From contig JAZNDR010000097.1 in NCBI GenBank assembly GCA_045588185.1, forward strand, positions 1 through 32,883: a DNA stretch of 32,883 nt, read 5' to 3'. The notes beneath the pieces are model-generated. The model searched no databases, was not told where the DNA came from, and saw nothing but the letters and a program-made list of their open reading frames with translations. Below are positions 16,261 to 23,830 of this stretch, piece by piece (the first letter of the stretch is position 1; the number at the start of each line of letters is the position of its first letter). The translations under genes and the position numbers were made by a program. This DNA comes from Scatosoma sp045588185 (GTDB lineage: Bacteria; Bacillota; Clostridia; Christensenellales; Borkfalkiaceae).

Positions 16261-19200
16261 TTAAATTTCGAAAGTCCCTTCGTATACCGTTTTAACGCTG
16301 CCCATCAATTCAACGTCGCCGTCCGAATGATAGTTCACCGTTAAATCGCCACCGCGGAGCTTGACCGTAACGTTGGTATCCTTTTCGCAATACCCGCCGA
16401 GTACCGCTGCCACGACTGCCGCACACGCGCCTGTACCGCAAGCCCACGTTTCGCCGCTGCCACGCTCCCAAACGCGCATTTTAATCGTAACCTTATTGAC
16501 GATACGGATAAATTCGGTATTGATACCCTCGGGGAAGTATTCGCAATTTTCAAATTCGGGTCCGACCGTTTCCACGTCCACCGCGTCTACTTTATCGCTG
16601 TATACCACACAATGGGGATTGCCCACGTTGACGAGCGTGATTTTATAATCGTTACCGCCAATATTAACTGCTTTATCAACGATTTGATTTTCGTCCCAAA
16701 CGCAAGGGATTTTCTTACCTGCAAGCTCGGCTTTGCCGAGGTTTACGCTCGCGGAATTTACCTTACCGCTGAACGAATATACTTTTACGTCGCAAACGGT
16801 GCCGTTGGAAGTTTCGATTTTCATTTCCGTTTTACGGACGATACCCTTTTCATAGAGGTATTTGCCGATACAGCGAATCGCGTTACCGCCCGTAGGCGCT
16901 TCCTTACCGTCGCGGTTGAAGATACGCATTTTCGCGTCTGCCGTTTCTGAATTTTCAATGAGCACGATGCCGTCCCCGCCGATACCGTAATGGGGAAGCA
17001 CGTAGTTTACCGCGATAGATTCGGGGCAGGTTATCTTGCCATCACGGTTATCAAATACGATATAATCGTTACCGCACGACTGCATTTTTGTAAAATTCAG
17101 CTTCAATTTTTCGCTGCGGAGTGCGTTGATATCCACGAGTTCGGTGTTATCTTCGGTAAATTTACTTGCTATAATATCCGCAAGCGCGTTCGCCGTATCG
17201 AGTGCCGTCAATACCGTGATGCCAAGCAATATCGCGTGGTGGTGAAGCTTAATGAAGTCGTTGATGGATTCCATATCCGTCTTGCCCGTATACACGACGT
17301 AGTCGATTTTGCCCTCGTCCATGAGCTTGATAACGGTATCGGTGGCGGAAAGTCTATCCACTACCGTGCAGTCGATACCCAAATCGTTAATAACTTTCGC
17401 CGTACCTTTCGTTGCGTACATCGTACAGCCGAGGTCGCCGAATTTCTTTGCAATCGTCAGCAAATCAAGCTTATCTTGGTCGTTGACGGTCATATATACG
17501 CCGACGGGACGGCGTTCGGACGGGTGGCACATTTTGAAGCCCGCTGAAACGAGTCCCTTAAACATTGCCTCTTCCATCGTCTTGCCGATACCGAGCACCT
17601 CGCCCGTCGATTTCATTTGCGGGCCGAGCTGGGAGTTGACGTCGTTAAGCTTTTCAAAGCTGAACACGGGCACTTTGACCGCCACGTACGGAGAGTCGGG
17701 ATACAAGCCTGTGCCGTAGCCGAGTTTTTTGAGTTTTGCGCCGACGATGATTTTTGTTGCAAGCTCTACCATCGGCACACCCGTTACCTTGGAGATATAC
17801 GGAACGGTACGCGACGCACGGGGGTTTACCTCGATAACGTACAGCTGTCCGCGATAGATAAGGTATTGAATATTGATAAGACCTTTCGTTTTCAGTTCCA
17901 AAGCGAGCTGCGTAGAAACCTCAATGATTTTTTCTTTCATTGTATCGTCGAGGTTATACGGCGGGTATACAGCGATAGAGTCGCCCGAATGGATACCCGT
18001 ACGCTCAATATGCTGCATAATCCCGGGAATAAGCACGTCTTTGCCGTCGGAGATAGCGTCTACTTCAAGCTCCGTACCCATCAGGTATTTATCGCAAAGA
18101 ACGGGGTTTTCGATACCCTGCGCCAAGATGACGTCCATATAACGGCAAACGTCCTCTTCGGTGAATGCAATCGTCATGTTCTGCCCGCCGATAACGTACG
18201 AGGGACGGAGCAGAACGGGATATTCCAAGCGTTCCGCCGCCGCAAGCGCTTCCGCTTTCGTCATAACGGTAATTGCTTTCGGACGGGGAATGGAATACTT
18301 TTCAAGCAACGCCTCGAAGCGTTCTCTGTCCTCTGCTCTATCTACGCTGTCTGCGGAAGTACCCAAAATGCGGACACCGTGCGAATCGAAGTAGGCGCAA
18401 AGGTTGATTGCCGTCTGACCGCCGAAAGTAATGATGACGCCGTAAGGCTTTTCTATATCGAGTACGTGCTGTACGTCCTCGGGGGTAAGCGGTTCGAAAT
18501 ACAGTCTATCCGCCGTATCGAAGTCGGTGGAAACCGTTTCGGGGTTATTGTTGATAATGGCAACCTCGTAACCAAGCTCTTTCAACGTCCATACGCAGTG
18601 TACGGAAGAATAGTCAAATTCGATACCTTGACCGATACGAATAGGACCGGAACCGATAACGACGATGCGTTTTTTCTCACTTTTTGCCACGAACGGCGTT
18701 GCTTCGTCGTGCTCGTAAGGATCTGCGGTCGAATAGAAATACGGGGTTTTTGCGGGGAATTCCGCTGCGCAGGTGTCCACCATTTTATACGCGAGCTTTT
18801 TCCGATAAGGAACTTTTTGTCCGCTGATCGCCGTAATATCCTTATCGAGATAGCCAAGGCGTTTCCCCTCCTCATACAGCTCACGCGTGAGTTTTTCCGT
18901 CGCAATCTTTTCCTCGTACGCGATGAGGTTTTTAAATTTATTCAAGAACCAACGGTCTATTTTCGTGATATTGAACACTTCGTCTACCGTTACGCCCTTT
19001 TTGAGTGCGGCGTATACGGCAAAAATGCGTTCGTCCGTCATTTCGGGTAATTTTGCAAGCAATTCCTCTTTCGTGCAGTTGACGAATTTTTTATAATTCA
19101 TCGTGCTCGTAGAAATTTCCGCGCCGCGCACCGCTTTCATAATCGCCATTTCGAAAGAAGTACCGATGGACATAACCTCGCCCGTCGCTTTCATTCTCGT

Positions 19201-20319
19201 GCCCAGCTCGCGCTTTGCGTATAAAAATTTATCAAATGGCCACTTGGGCATTTTTACAACGAGGTAGTCGATCGTAGGCTCAAAGCAAGCATAGGTGTTG
19301 CCCGTTACGTCGTTTACGATTTCGTCAAGGGTATAACCGAGCGCGATTTTAGAGGTAACCTTTGCAATCGGGAAGCCCGTTGCCTTGGACGCAAGTGCGG
19401 AAGAACGGCTTACGCGGGGGTTTACCTCGATAACCGAGTATTCGAAAGAATCGGGGTTTAACGCAAACTGAACATTACAACCGCCCTCAATACCCAGTTC
19501 ACTGATGATTGCAAGAGCCGCATTACGGAGCATACTGTATTCTTTGTTGGAAAGCGTAACGGCAGGCGCAACGACGATAGAGTCGCCCGTGTGAATACCG
19601 ACGGGATCGACGTTTTCCATAGAGCAAACGGTAAGCACGTTGCCCGCGCTGTCGCGCAAAACTTCGAATTCGATTTCTTTCCAGCCCGCGATATATTTTT
19701 CGATAAGAACCTGTGTGATAGGCGAAAGCATCAAGCCGTTGTGGGAAATGAGGCGAAGCTCCTCTTCGTTATACGCAACGCCGCCGCCTGCACCGCCGAG
19801 GGTGTACGCAGGACGAATGATAACGGGATAACCGAGCTTATTGGCTATCGATACACATTCCTCTACCGTATACGCGATATCCGAAGGAACGCAAGGTTGA
19901 TTGATTTTTTCCATCGTTTCCTTGAACAGTTCTCTGTCCTCCGAACGGTCGATGGCGTCTAATTTCGTACCGATGAGCTTTACGCCGTGCTGGGCAAGGA
20001 AGCCTGATTTTGCAAGCTTGCAACCCATTGTAAGCCCCGTCTGACCGCCGAGCGAGGCAAGCAAGCTGTCGGGCTTTTCTTTAAGGATTATACGTTTTAA
20101 GCTTTCTTCGGTAAGCGGTTCCAAATAAATCTCGTCCGCAAGCGCTTTATCCGTCATAATCGTCGCGGGGTTGGAGTTGCAAAGAACGACGTTTACCCCC
20201 TCGCTTTTCATAACGCGACAAGCTTGCGCGCCGGCGTAGTCGAACTCCGCCGCCTGTCCGATCACGATAGGACCGGAACCGATTACCAAAACTTTTTTGA
20301 TATCACTTCTCTTGGGCAT
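16261..20319 (-). CDS. carB: CarB-DapF fusion: carbamoyl-phosphate synthase large subunit joined to a diaminopimelate epimerase-like domain
   Basis: One uninterrupted 1352-residue frame. Residues 1 to about 1068 are a complete CarB: a first ATP-grasp half with RPAYTLGGAGGG and NPRVSRSSALASKATGFP, an oligomerisation segment, a second half with RPSYVIGGQ and NPRASRTVPYISK, and the MGS allosteric domain. From about 1070 comes DapF: KMQSCGNDYIVFD, NRDGKEAPTGGNAIRC, VNVGNPHC, PEGINTEFIRI and RVWERGSGETWACGTGAC. The second catalytic Cys (1294) is present. The first, which precedes Gly-Asn in the usual CGNGxRC, is Gly1144 (codon GGC, 16890-16888). CarB should make carbamoyl phosphate for arginine and pyrimidines, whereas epimerase activity is doubtful. 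The gene starts 1 nt after the carA stop with AAGGAG upstream. Confidence 0.93.
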   Translation of the reverse strand: MPKRSDIKKVLVIGSGPIVIGQAAEFDYAGAQACRVMKSEGVNVVLCNSNPATIMTDKALADEIYLEPLTEESLKRIILKEKPDSLLASLGGQTGLTMGCKLAKSGFLAQHGVKLIGTKLDAIDRSEDRELFKETMEKINQPCVPSDIAYTVEECVSIANKLGYPVIIRPAYTLGGAGGGVAYNEEELRLISHNGLMLSPITQVLIEKYIAGWKEIEFEVLRDSAGNVLTVCSMENVDPVGIHTGDSIVVAPAVTLSNKEYSMLRNAALAIISELGIEGGCNVQFALNPDSFEYSVIEVNPRVSRSSALASKATGFPIAKVTSKIALGYTLDEIVNDVTGNTYACFEPTIDYLVVKMPKWPFDKFLYAKRELGTRMKATGEVMSIGTSFEMAIMKAVRGAEISTSTMNYKKFVNCTKEELLAKLPEMTDERIFAVYAALKKGVTVDEVFNITKIDRWFLNKFKNLIAYEEKIATEKLTRELYEEGKRLGYLDKDITAISGQKVPYRKKLAYKMVDTCAAEFPAKTPYFYSTADPYEHDEATPFVAKSEKKRIVVIGSGPIRIGQGIEFDYSSVHCVWTLKELGYEVAIINNNPETVSTDFDTADRLYFEPLTPEDVQHVLDIEKPYGVIITFGGQTAINLCAYFDSHGVRILGTSADSVDRAEDRERFEALLEKYSIPRPKAITVMTKAEALAAAERLEYPVLLRPSYVIGGQNMTIAFTEEDVCRYMDVILAQGIENPVLCDKYLMGTELEVDAISDGKDVLIPGIMQHIERTGIHSGDSIAVYPPYNLDDTMKEKIIEVSTQLALELKTKGLINIQYLIYRGQLYVIEVNPRASRTVPYISKVTGVPMVELATKIIVGAKLKKLGYGTGLYPDSPYVAVKVPVFSFEKLNDVNSQLGPQMKSTGEVLGIGKTMEEAMFKGLVSAGFKMCHPSERRPVGVYMTVNDQDKLDLLTIAKKFGDLGCTMYATKGTAKVINDLGIDCTVVDRLSATDTVIKLMDEGKIDYVVYTGKTDMESINDFIKLHHHAILLGITVLTALDTANALADIIASKFTEDNTELVDINALRSEKLKLNFTKMQSCGNDYIVFDNRDGKITCPESIAVNYVLPHYGIGGDGIVLIENSETADAKMRIFNRDGKEAPTGGNAIRCIGKYLYEKGIVRKTEMKIETSNGTVCDVKVYSFSGKVNSASVNLGKAELAGKKIPCVWDENQIVDKAVNIGGNDYKITLVNVGNPHCVVYSDKVDAVDVETVGPEFENCEYFPEGINTEFIRIVNKVTIKMRVWERGSGETWACGTGACAAVVAAVLGGYCEKDTNVTVKLRGGDLTVNYHSDGDVELMGSVKTVYEGTFEI

Positions 20320-20320
20320 A

Positions 20321-21391
20321 TTATTTCTCCTTCTTCATAAGCGCAAAGAATTTTTTGTATAAGGGGTTTTCCGTATTGCCTGCCGAACAGGATTCAGGCA
20401 TAAACTGCACGGTAAAAGCGTTGAGCTCGTCATAGTCAATCCCCTCGCAAGAGCCGTCGTTTACGTTGACGAATTTTATTTTGCCAACCTTTACGCTATC
20501 CCCCACCACTTCGTAACCGTGGTTTTGCGTGGAAATATAAACCTTACCGCATTTCAGACATTTTACGGGCTGATTGCCGCCGCGATGTCCGTATTTTTGT
20601 TTCTGCGTTTGCGCGCCGAGGGCGAGCGCCACTAACTGATGACCGAGCCCTACGCCAAGCACGGGTGTTTTTCCCATCAATTTTTTGATTTCGTCTATGA
20701 TTTGTCCGTTGTCTTTGGGGTCGCCTGCGCCGTCGCCTATTACAACGCCGTCCGCGTTCAAAGCAAGAATTTCCTCTGCCGTGGAAGCAGCGGGCATACT
20801 GATTACCTTACAACCGCGGGAAACGAACGATTGAATAAGACTGTTTTTCGTGCCCATATTCCAAAGGGCAACGGTATATCCCGTATTTTCTTCGCCGTAA
20901 ACCGTCTTTTCCGTCGGTGCAGTCGCTTTTACCGCGTCCTTAATTTTATAGGAAGCAAGCTCGTTTAACTGCGCCTCGCTTAAAGGCTTATCGGTGATAT
21001 ACGCGTTCATCGCGCCTTCTTCGCGCAATACCTTGGTAAGCTCGCGGGTGTCTACGCCGTACACGCCGACCACGCCTTCCTTTTTGAGGTATTCGTCCAA
21101 AGTCCCCTCGCAACGGAAGTTAGAGGGCTTATCGCACACCTCGCGAACGACGTACGCCGATACCCAAGCTTTTTTGCTTTCGACGTCTGACTGCATTACG
21201 CCGTAGTTACCGATCAGGGGGAAGGTTTGCACCACGATTTGACCGAAATTCGTGGGGTCGGTAAGCGTTTCTACGTAGCCGACCATACCCGTCGAAAAGA
21301 CGAGCTCGCCGAGCACGTTGCCGTCCGCACCGAAGCGGTAGCCTTGAAACGCCTTGCCGTTTTGTAACGTCAAATACACTTTCTTTTTCAT
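20321..21391 (-). CDS. carA: Carbamoyl-phosphate synthase small subunit with a degenerate glutaminase site
   Basis: CarA normally hydrolyses glutamine and passes ammonia to CarB. This 356-residue protein aligns throughout: the N-terminal CarA domain (TDPTNFGQIVVQTFPLIGNYG, YGVDTRELTKVLREEG) and a class I amidotransferase domain with KYGHRGGNQPV and TQNHGY. The nucleophile elbow, usually GICLGHQ, reads GVGLGHQ with Gly248 (GGG codon) in place of Cys. The usual FHPE is FMPE, with Met331 in place of His, while Glu333 remains. Glutaminase activity is therefore not expected; the protein may be structural, as in ammonia-dependent mammalian CPS1. The ATG at 21391, after AAGGA, is preferred over a GTG two codons upstream. 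A long leader with an attenuator precedes it. Confidence 0.93.
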   Translation of the reverse strand: MKKKVYLTLQNGKAFQGYRFGADGNVLGELVFSTGMVGYVETLTDPTNFGQIVVQTFPLIGNYGVMQSDVESKKAWVSAYVVREVCDKPSNFRCEGTLDEYLKKEGVVGVYGVDTRELTKVLREEGAMNAYITDKPLSEAQLNELASYKIKDAVKATAPTEKTVYGEENTGYTVALWNMGTKNSLIQSFVSRGCKVISMPAASTAEEILALNADGVVIGDGAGDPKDNGQIIDEIKKLMGKTPVLGVGLGHQLVALALGAQTQKQKYGHRGGNQPVKCLKCGKVYISTQNHGYEVVGDSVKVGKIKFVNVNDGSCEGIDYDELNAFTVQFMPESCSAGNTENPLYKKFFALMKKEK

Positions 21392-21467
21392 AAGCACTTC
21401 CTTTATTCGTCCATTAAATTTTTAACGAAATGAAAATTATTTACTCGCAAGGTTTCGTTTTTTTACG

Positions 21468-21496
21468 AAAAAAAAGACTGATTTCGAAAATCAGTC
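21468..21496 (-). terminator. Intrinsic terminator (attenuator) in the carA leader
   Basis: On the minus strand GACTGATTT, a 3-nt loop and AAATCAGTC are followed by eight T residues (21475-21468), a textbook terminator. It lies about 77 nt before the carA start and downstream of the carA promoter. The stop codon of the leader ORF (21493-21491) lies inside its 5' arm, so a ribosome there would block the hairpin. Confidence 0.88.
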
Positions 21497-21610
21497 CCGT
21501 CTTAAAAAATTGAATGTCGTTTGAAAGAAAGAAAAAGAGGCAACGGCGATACGCTTCGCACCGTCGTATCCCAAATTCTTCATTTTTCCGCTATTCGTTT
21601 CAAACGCCAT
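21491..21610 (-). CDS. Putative carAB leader peptide (39 codons)
   Basis: The ORF runs from ATG 21610, about 20 nt from the predicted transcript start and preceded by AGGTG, to a TGA inside the attenuator stem. The peptide begins MAFETNSGKMKNLGYD and ends ASFSFFQTTFNFLRRD. An internal ATG (21583) could also be used. Codons 25-35 are encoded by a pyrimidine-rich stretch with long U runs. A hairpin GATACG-N11-CGTATC (21570-21548) comes just before this tract. In E. coli pyrBI an ORF of this kind couples ribosome position to UTP-dependent RNA polymerase pausing. The five Phe residues could instead indicate phenylalanine-codon attenuation, but carAB makes that less likely. Translation is inferred. 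Confidence 0.6.
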   Translation of the reverse strand: MAFETNSGKMKNLGYDGAKRIAVASFSFFQTTFNFLRRD

Positions 21611-21635
21611 CTTATGCACCTGCCAAATTTTTAAT

Positions 21636-21664
21636 ATTATACCACAAGCATTTTTACTTGTCAA
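21636..21664 (-). promoter_or_regulatory. Perfect extended SigA promoter of carAB-dapF
   Basis: On the minus strand TTGACA (21664-21659), a 17-nt spacer ending TGG and TATAAT (21641-21636) match all twelve consensus bases and include the extended -10 TGn. Transcription should start near 21629, leaving a leader of about 240 nt before carA. The promoter is immediately downstream of argJ, so carAB can be expressed independently of it. Confidence 0.9.
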
Positions 21665-21726
21665 CCTTTCAAAGGCGTTTCCGCAAGAAATTTCAAAAAT
21701 TTTTTTTCTCACTTCTATGAAGTGCG

Positions 21727-22935
21727 CTACGCGCGCACGATTCCTATCGCTTGCGCGGCGAAGTTATCGCCCCCAAGCGAAACGGAAATTTCGATCTCTT
21801 CTGCCTCCAAAACCCTTTCGACCGCTTCGTTATAAAACGCCGCGGCAAAGCCGTCCTCGTATAACACGAGCGAACCACGATTAGAAACAATCGAAATCGA
21901 AAGATTTTGCCATTCTAATTCCTCGCCCGTTCCGTACGCTGCACCGAGTATACCGTCGAGGTCGAGCCGTTTTTCCTTTATCGTCCGTCTTACGCCGTCC
22001 GCGCAAACAATCGCCCTTGCCACCGCACGAGCCGTGCGTTTGGATTTTGCTCCGCGTACTTTACAAACGAGTAATTTTTGCATATCCTTTGCGTCTTTTG
22101 CAAGTAACACGCAAATTCGTTTGGTGGCTTCGCAAAGCGCGTCCGAGAATTTTTTATATTCGGTATCCTCGTAATCTATCCTGCAATTTCCCGCGTTCCC
22201 GCTTGCCAAAATACAAACGGTATCGTTCGGCGAGGATATCCCGTCTATATCCAACATATTAAAGGAATCCCGCACTGCCGTATTCAATGCTTTTTGCAAC
22301 ATTTTCGGAGAAATATTCACGTCCGTCGTCATAAAACAAAGGGTGGTCGCCATATTCGGGCTTACGCGCGCCCCACCTTTAAAAATCGCGCCTATCTTAC
22401 AGGGAAACGCACCCAAATCAAATGCGTAGGCTATTTGTTTGGGGGTTTTATCCTCCGTCATAATCGCGCGAGCGGCGGCTTTACTACCCTCGTCCGTGGA
22501 AGCAAGTCCCTGTATCAAACAGTCGATTTCTTTTGTAAAGGTGTTAAGGGAAAGCGGTTTACCGATTTTTCCCGTTGAGGCGATCACGACTTCCGACTCC
22601 AACGCTTTCGTGCGTTTTGCCACTTCCAAACACACTTGTTTGGCAAGCGGAATCCCCTCTTCGGTGATATTCGCCGCGCCGCTGTTTGCAATGATTGCCC
22701 GCGCATACCCTGACGCTATATTCTTTTTCGTAACCGTTGCCGTTGCTCCGCACACACCGCCCGTAGAAAATACGCACGCCACGGGGGCGCGTTTGTCCGC
22801 GAATATCAATGCGAGGTCTTCTCTGTCCGTATCGGGCAAAAAGCCGCATCGCACGCCGTTTGCGCAAAAACCGCCCGGCGCACAAACTCCGCCGTCGATT
22901 GCAAGCAATTCTTTGTTGACACCGTTTTTTCGCAT
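21727..22935 (-). CDS. argJ: Divergent ArgJ-family protein (glutamate N-acetyltransferase-like)
   Basis: ArgJ proteins cleave themselves before a Thr nucleophile and move acetyl groups between ornithine and glutamate in arginine synthesis. This 402-residue homologue keeps the frame of the family: GVCAPGGFCANGVRCG, the ASTGKIG oxyanion segment, KGGARVSPNMATTL with cleavage expected before Thr197, and the DGISSPNDTV segment. It departs from it near the end. The usual GxDPNWGRILAAVG reads RLDLDGILGAAYG, and the normal AWGCDLTYDYVKINADYRT ending is missing; the protein stops at QAIGIVRA. The changed regions contribute to substrate binding, so activity may be altered or lost. It starts 11 nt after the thioesterase stop (GGAG present) and lies beside carAB, as in many arginine clusters. 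Confidence 0.82.
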   Translation of the reverse strand: MRKNGVNKELLAIDGGVCAPGGFCANGVRCGFLPDTDREDLALIFADKRAPVACVFSTGGVCGATATVTKKNIASGYARAIIANSGAANITEEGIPLAKQVCLEVAKRTKALESEVVIASTGKIGKPLSLNTFTKEIDCLIQGLASTDEGSKAAARAIMTEDKTPKQIAYAFDLGAFPCKIGAIFKGGARVSPNMATTLCFMTTDVNISPKMLQKALNTAVRDSFNMLDIDGISSPNDTVCILASGNAGNCRIDYEDTEYKKFSDALCEATKRICVLLAKDAKDMQKLLVCKVRGAKSKRTARAVARAIVCADGVRRTIKEKRLDLDGILGAAYGTGEELEWQNLSISIVSNRGSLVLYEDGFAAAFYNEAVERVLEAEEIEISVSLGGDNFAAQAIGIVRA

Positions 22936-22946
22936 ACTCTACTCCG

Positions 22947-23693
22947 TCAAGCAAACACGATACGCGCTTGCACTACGATTTCGCCCATCTCGTTTATTCC
23001 CTGCGTTAAATAACTGCCGTCCGTATCCTCTTTACGGTAAAAACGCAAGGTTTCGCCCTCTTTGCATTGTTTTATATAAGAAATGGAAAAGCGGGAAAGC
23101 TTCTTTTCCGCAAGCTCCGCAACCGTAAAACAGTTAAAAAGGTAGTCGGCGTAGCGAGTATTGTTTACGTGCATATTATGGTCGTATTCAGAATTTGCGA
23201 CCGTCATCGTAAAGCGAAGTTCTCCTTCTTCCGCTTTGAATGCAGGAATCTTCCAGTTTACGCCGTCGAGCACTTTTTTGGTATTGTAAGTGCTGTAATC
23301 TTGGTTATCGATTGCCTTGGATTGCAAGAGCTTGCCCGTTTTCATATCGACAAGACACCATCTGGACGAAGCGTTCATAAGGTTTTCTCCTGTTGCCGAG
23401 AAAAACTGATATTCTCTGCCGAATACAACATACGAGGGCGGAAAAGGCCAAGTTTTGACCGTAACCGCCTCACCGAGCGCAACGGGGCGAATAAACGCAC
23501 AGCAAATATTCGTAACCATAAAGGCATAGCCTTTGGGTTTTACGTAGGCATAACCAAAGCCCAGCTCGTCCGCGCTAGAACAAGCGACCTCTTCCATATA
23601 GGAAAGCGCGGCGGAAATTTTCAATTCGTCCTTAAAATCCGCCTCACAATATTTAACCTGAAATTGTTGGATATGTTCGTATGCTTTCATCAT
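22947..23693 (-). CDS. Acyl-ACP thioesterase (double hotdog, FatA/bacterial type)
   Basis: It hydrolyses acyl-ACP to free fatty acids and so ends or diverts fatty-acid synthesis. The 248-residue protein has two hotdog halves. The first has the long helix with KISAALSYMEEVACSSADELG. The second carries the catalytic Asn/His segment EYDHNMHVNNTRYADY of bacterial and plant acyl-ACP thioesterases. Chain length specificity cannot be read. The ATG at 23693 (or the next codon, also ATG) has no ribosome binding site, and the promoter at 23700-23728 places the transcript start on this very A, so a leaderless mRNA is predicted. argJ follows after 11 nt and is probably co-transcribed. Confidence 0.87.
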   Translation of the reverse strand: MMKAYEHIQQFQVKYCEADFKDELKISAALSYMEEVACSSADELGFGYAYVKPKGYAFMVTNICCAFIRPVALGEAVTVKTWPFPPSYVVFGREYQFFSATGENLMNASSRWCLVDMKTGKLLQSKAIDNQDYSTYNTKKVLDGVNWKIPAFKAEEGELRFTMTVANSEYDHNMHVNNTRYADYLFNCFTVAELAEKKLSRFSISYIKQCKEGETLRFYRKEDTDGSYLTQGINEMGEIVVQARIVFA

Positions 23694-23699
23694 ATAACT

Positions 23700-23728
23700 A
23701 TTATATCTTTTTTTGGTAAAAATGTCAA
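23700..23728 (-). promoter_or_regulatory. Perfect SigA promoter of the thioesterase, predicted leaderless
   Basis: On the minus strand TTGACA (23728-23723), a 17-nt spacer and TATAAT (23705-23700) match all twelve consensus bases. Counting seven bases from the -10 puts +1 at 23693, the first base of the ATG. A TTGGTAAAAAT repeat overlaps the spacer. Confidence 0.87.
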
Positions 23729-23756
23729 TGACGGGAAAATAAAAATTGGTAAAAAT
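23713..23756. repeat. Pair of 11-bp direct repeats beside the thioesterase promoter
   Basis: TTGGTAAAAAT occurs at 23713-23723 and 23746-23756, 33 bp apart start to start, about three helical turns. The first copy lies in the spacer of the thioesterase promoter and touches its -35 box. This suggests a regulator binding on one DNA face, but A/T-rich sequence makes chance copies possible. Confidence 0.45.
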
Positions 23757-23784
23757 ATTCCTATTTTTTCCGTTTTTCTTTTTG

Positions 23785-23826
23785 TTTTATCTGTGATAGT
23801 ATTGACTTTTTATTTTATTTGTGATA
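23785..23826. repeat. Direct repeats around the -35 box of the PadR-like gene
   Basis: TTTTATCTGTGATA (23785-23798) and TTTTATTTGTGATA (23813-23826) match at 13 of 14 positions, 28 bp apart. They flank the TTGACT box and run into the -10 box, a typical arrangement for repressor sites. Confidence 0.5.
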
Positions 23827-23830
23827 TAAT
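23802..23830 (+). promoter_or_regulatory. SigA promoter of the PadR/coiled-coil gene
   Basis: TTGACT (23802-23807), a 17-nt spacer and TATAAT (23825-23830) are an 11/12 match to the consensus. Transcription should start near 23837, giving a leader of about 99 nt. Confidence 0.85.

Noticed and set aside
17617..19050. A 477-codon plus-strand ORF opposite carB
   Set aside because: It lies wholly on the antisense strand of intact CarB motifs, is rich in Arg, His and Phe as antisense frames are, and has no ribosome binding site or family match.
16261..20319. The carB-dapF join as an assembly or frameshift artefact
   Set aside because: No stop, frame change or ribosome binding site is seen at the junction, and both domains are complete in one frame. 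It remains worth a read-level check.
21392..21635. A T-box, PyrR site or other known riboswitch in the carA leader
   Set aside because: No T-box core, specifier-type arrangement or PyrR-binding loop could be found. The leader is better explained by an ORF plus terminator.
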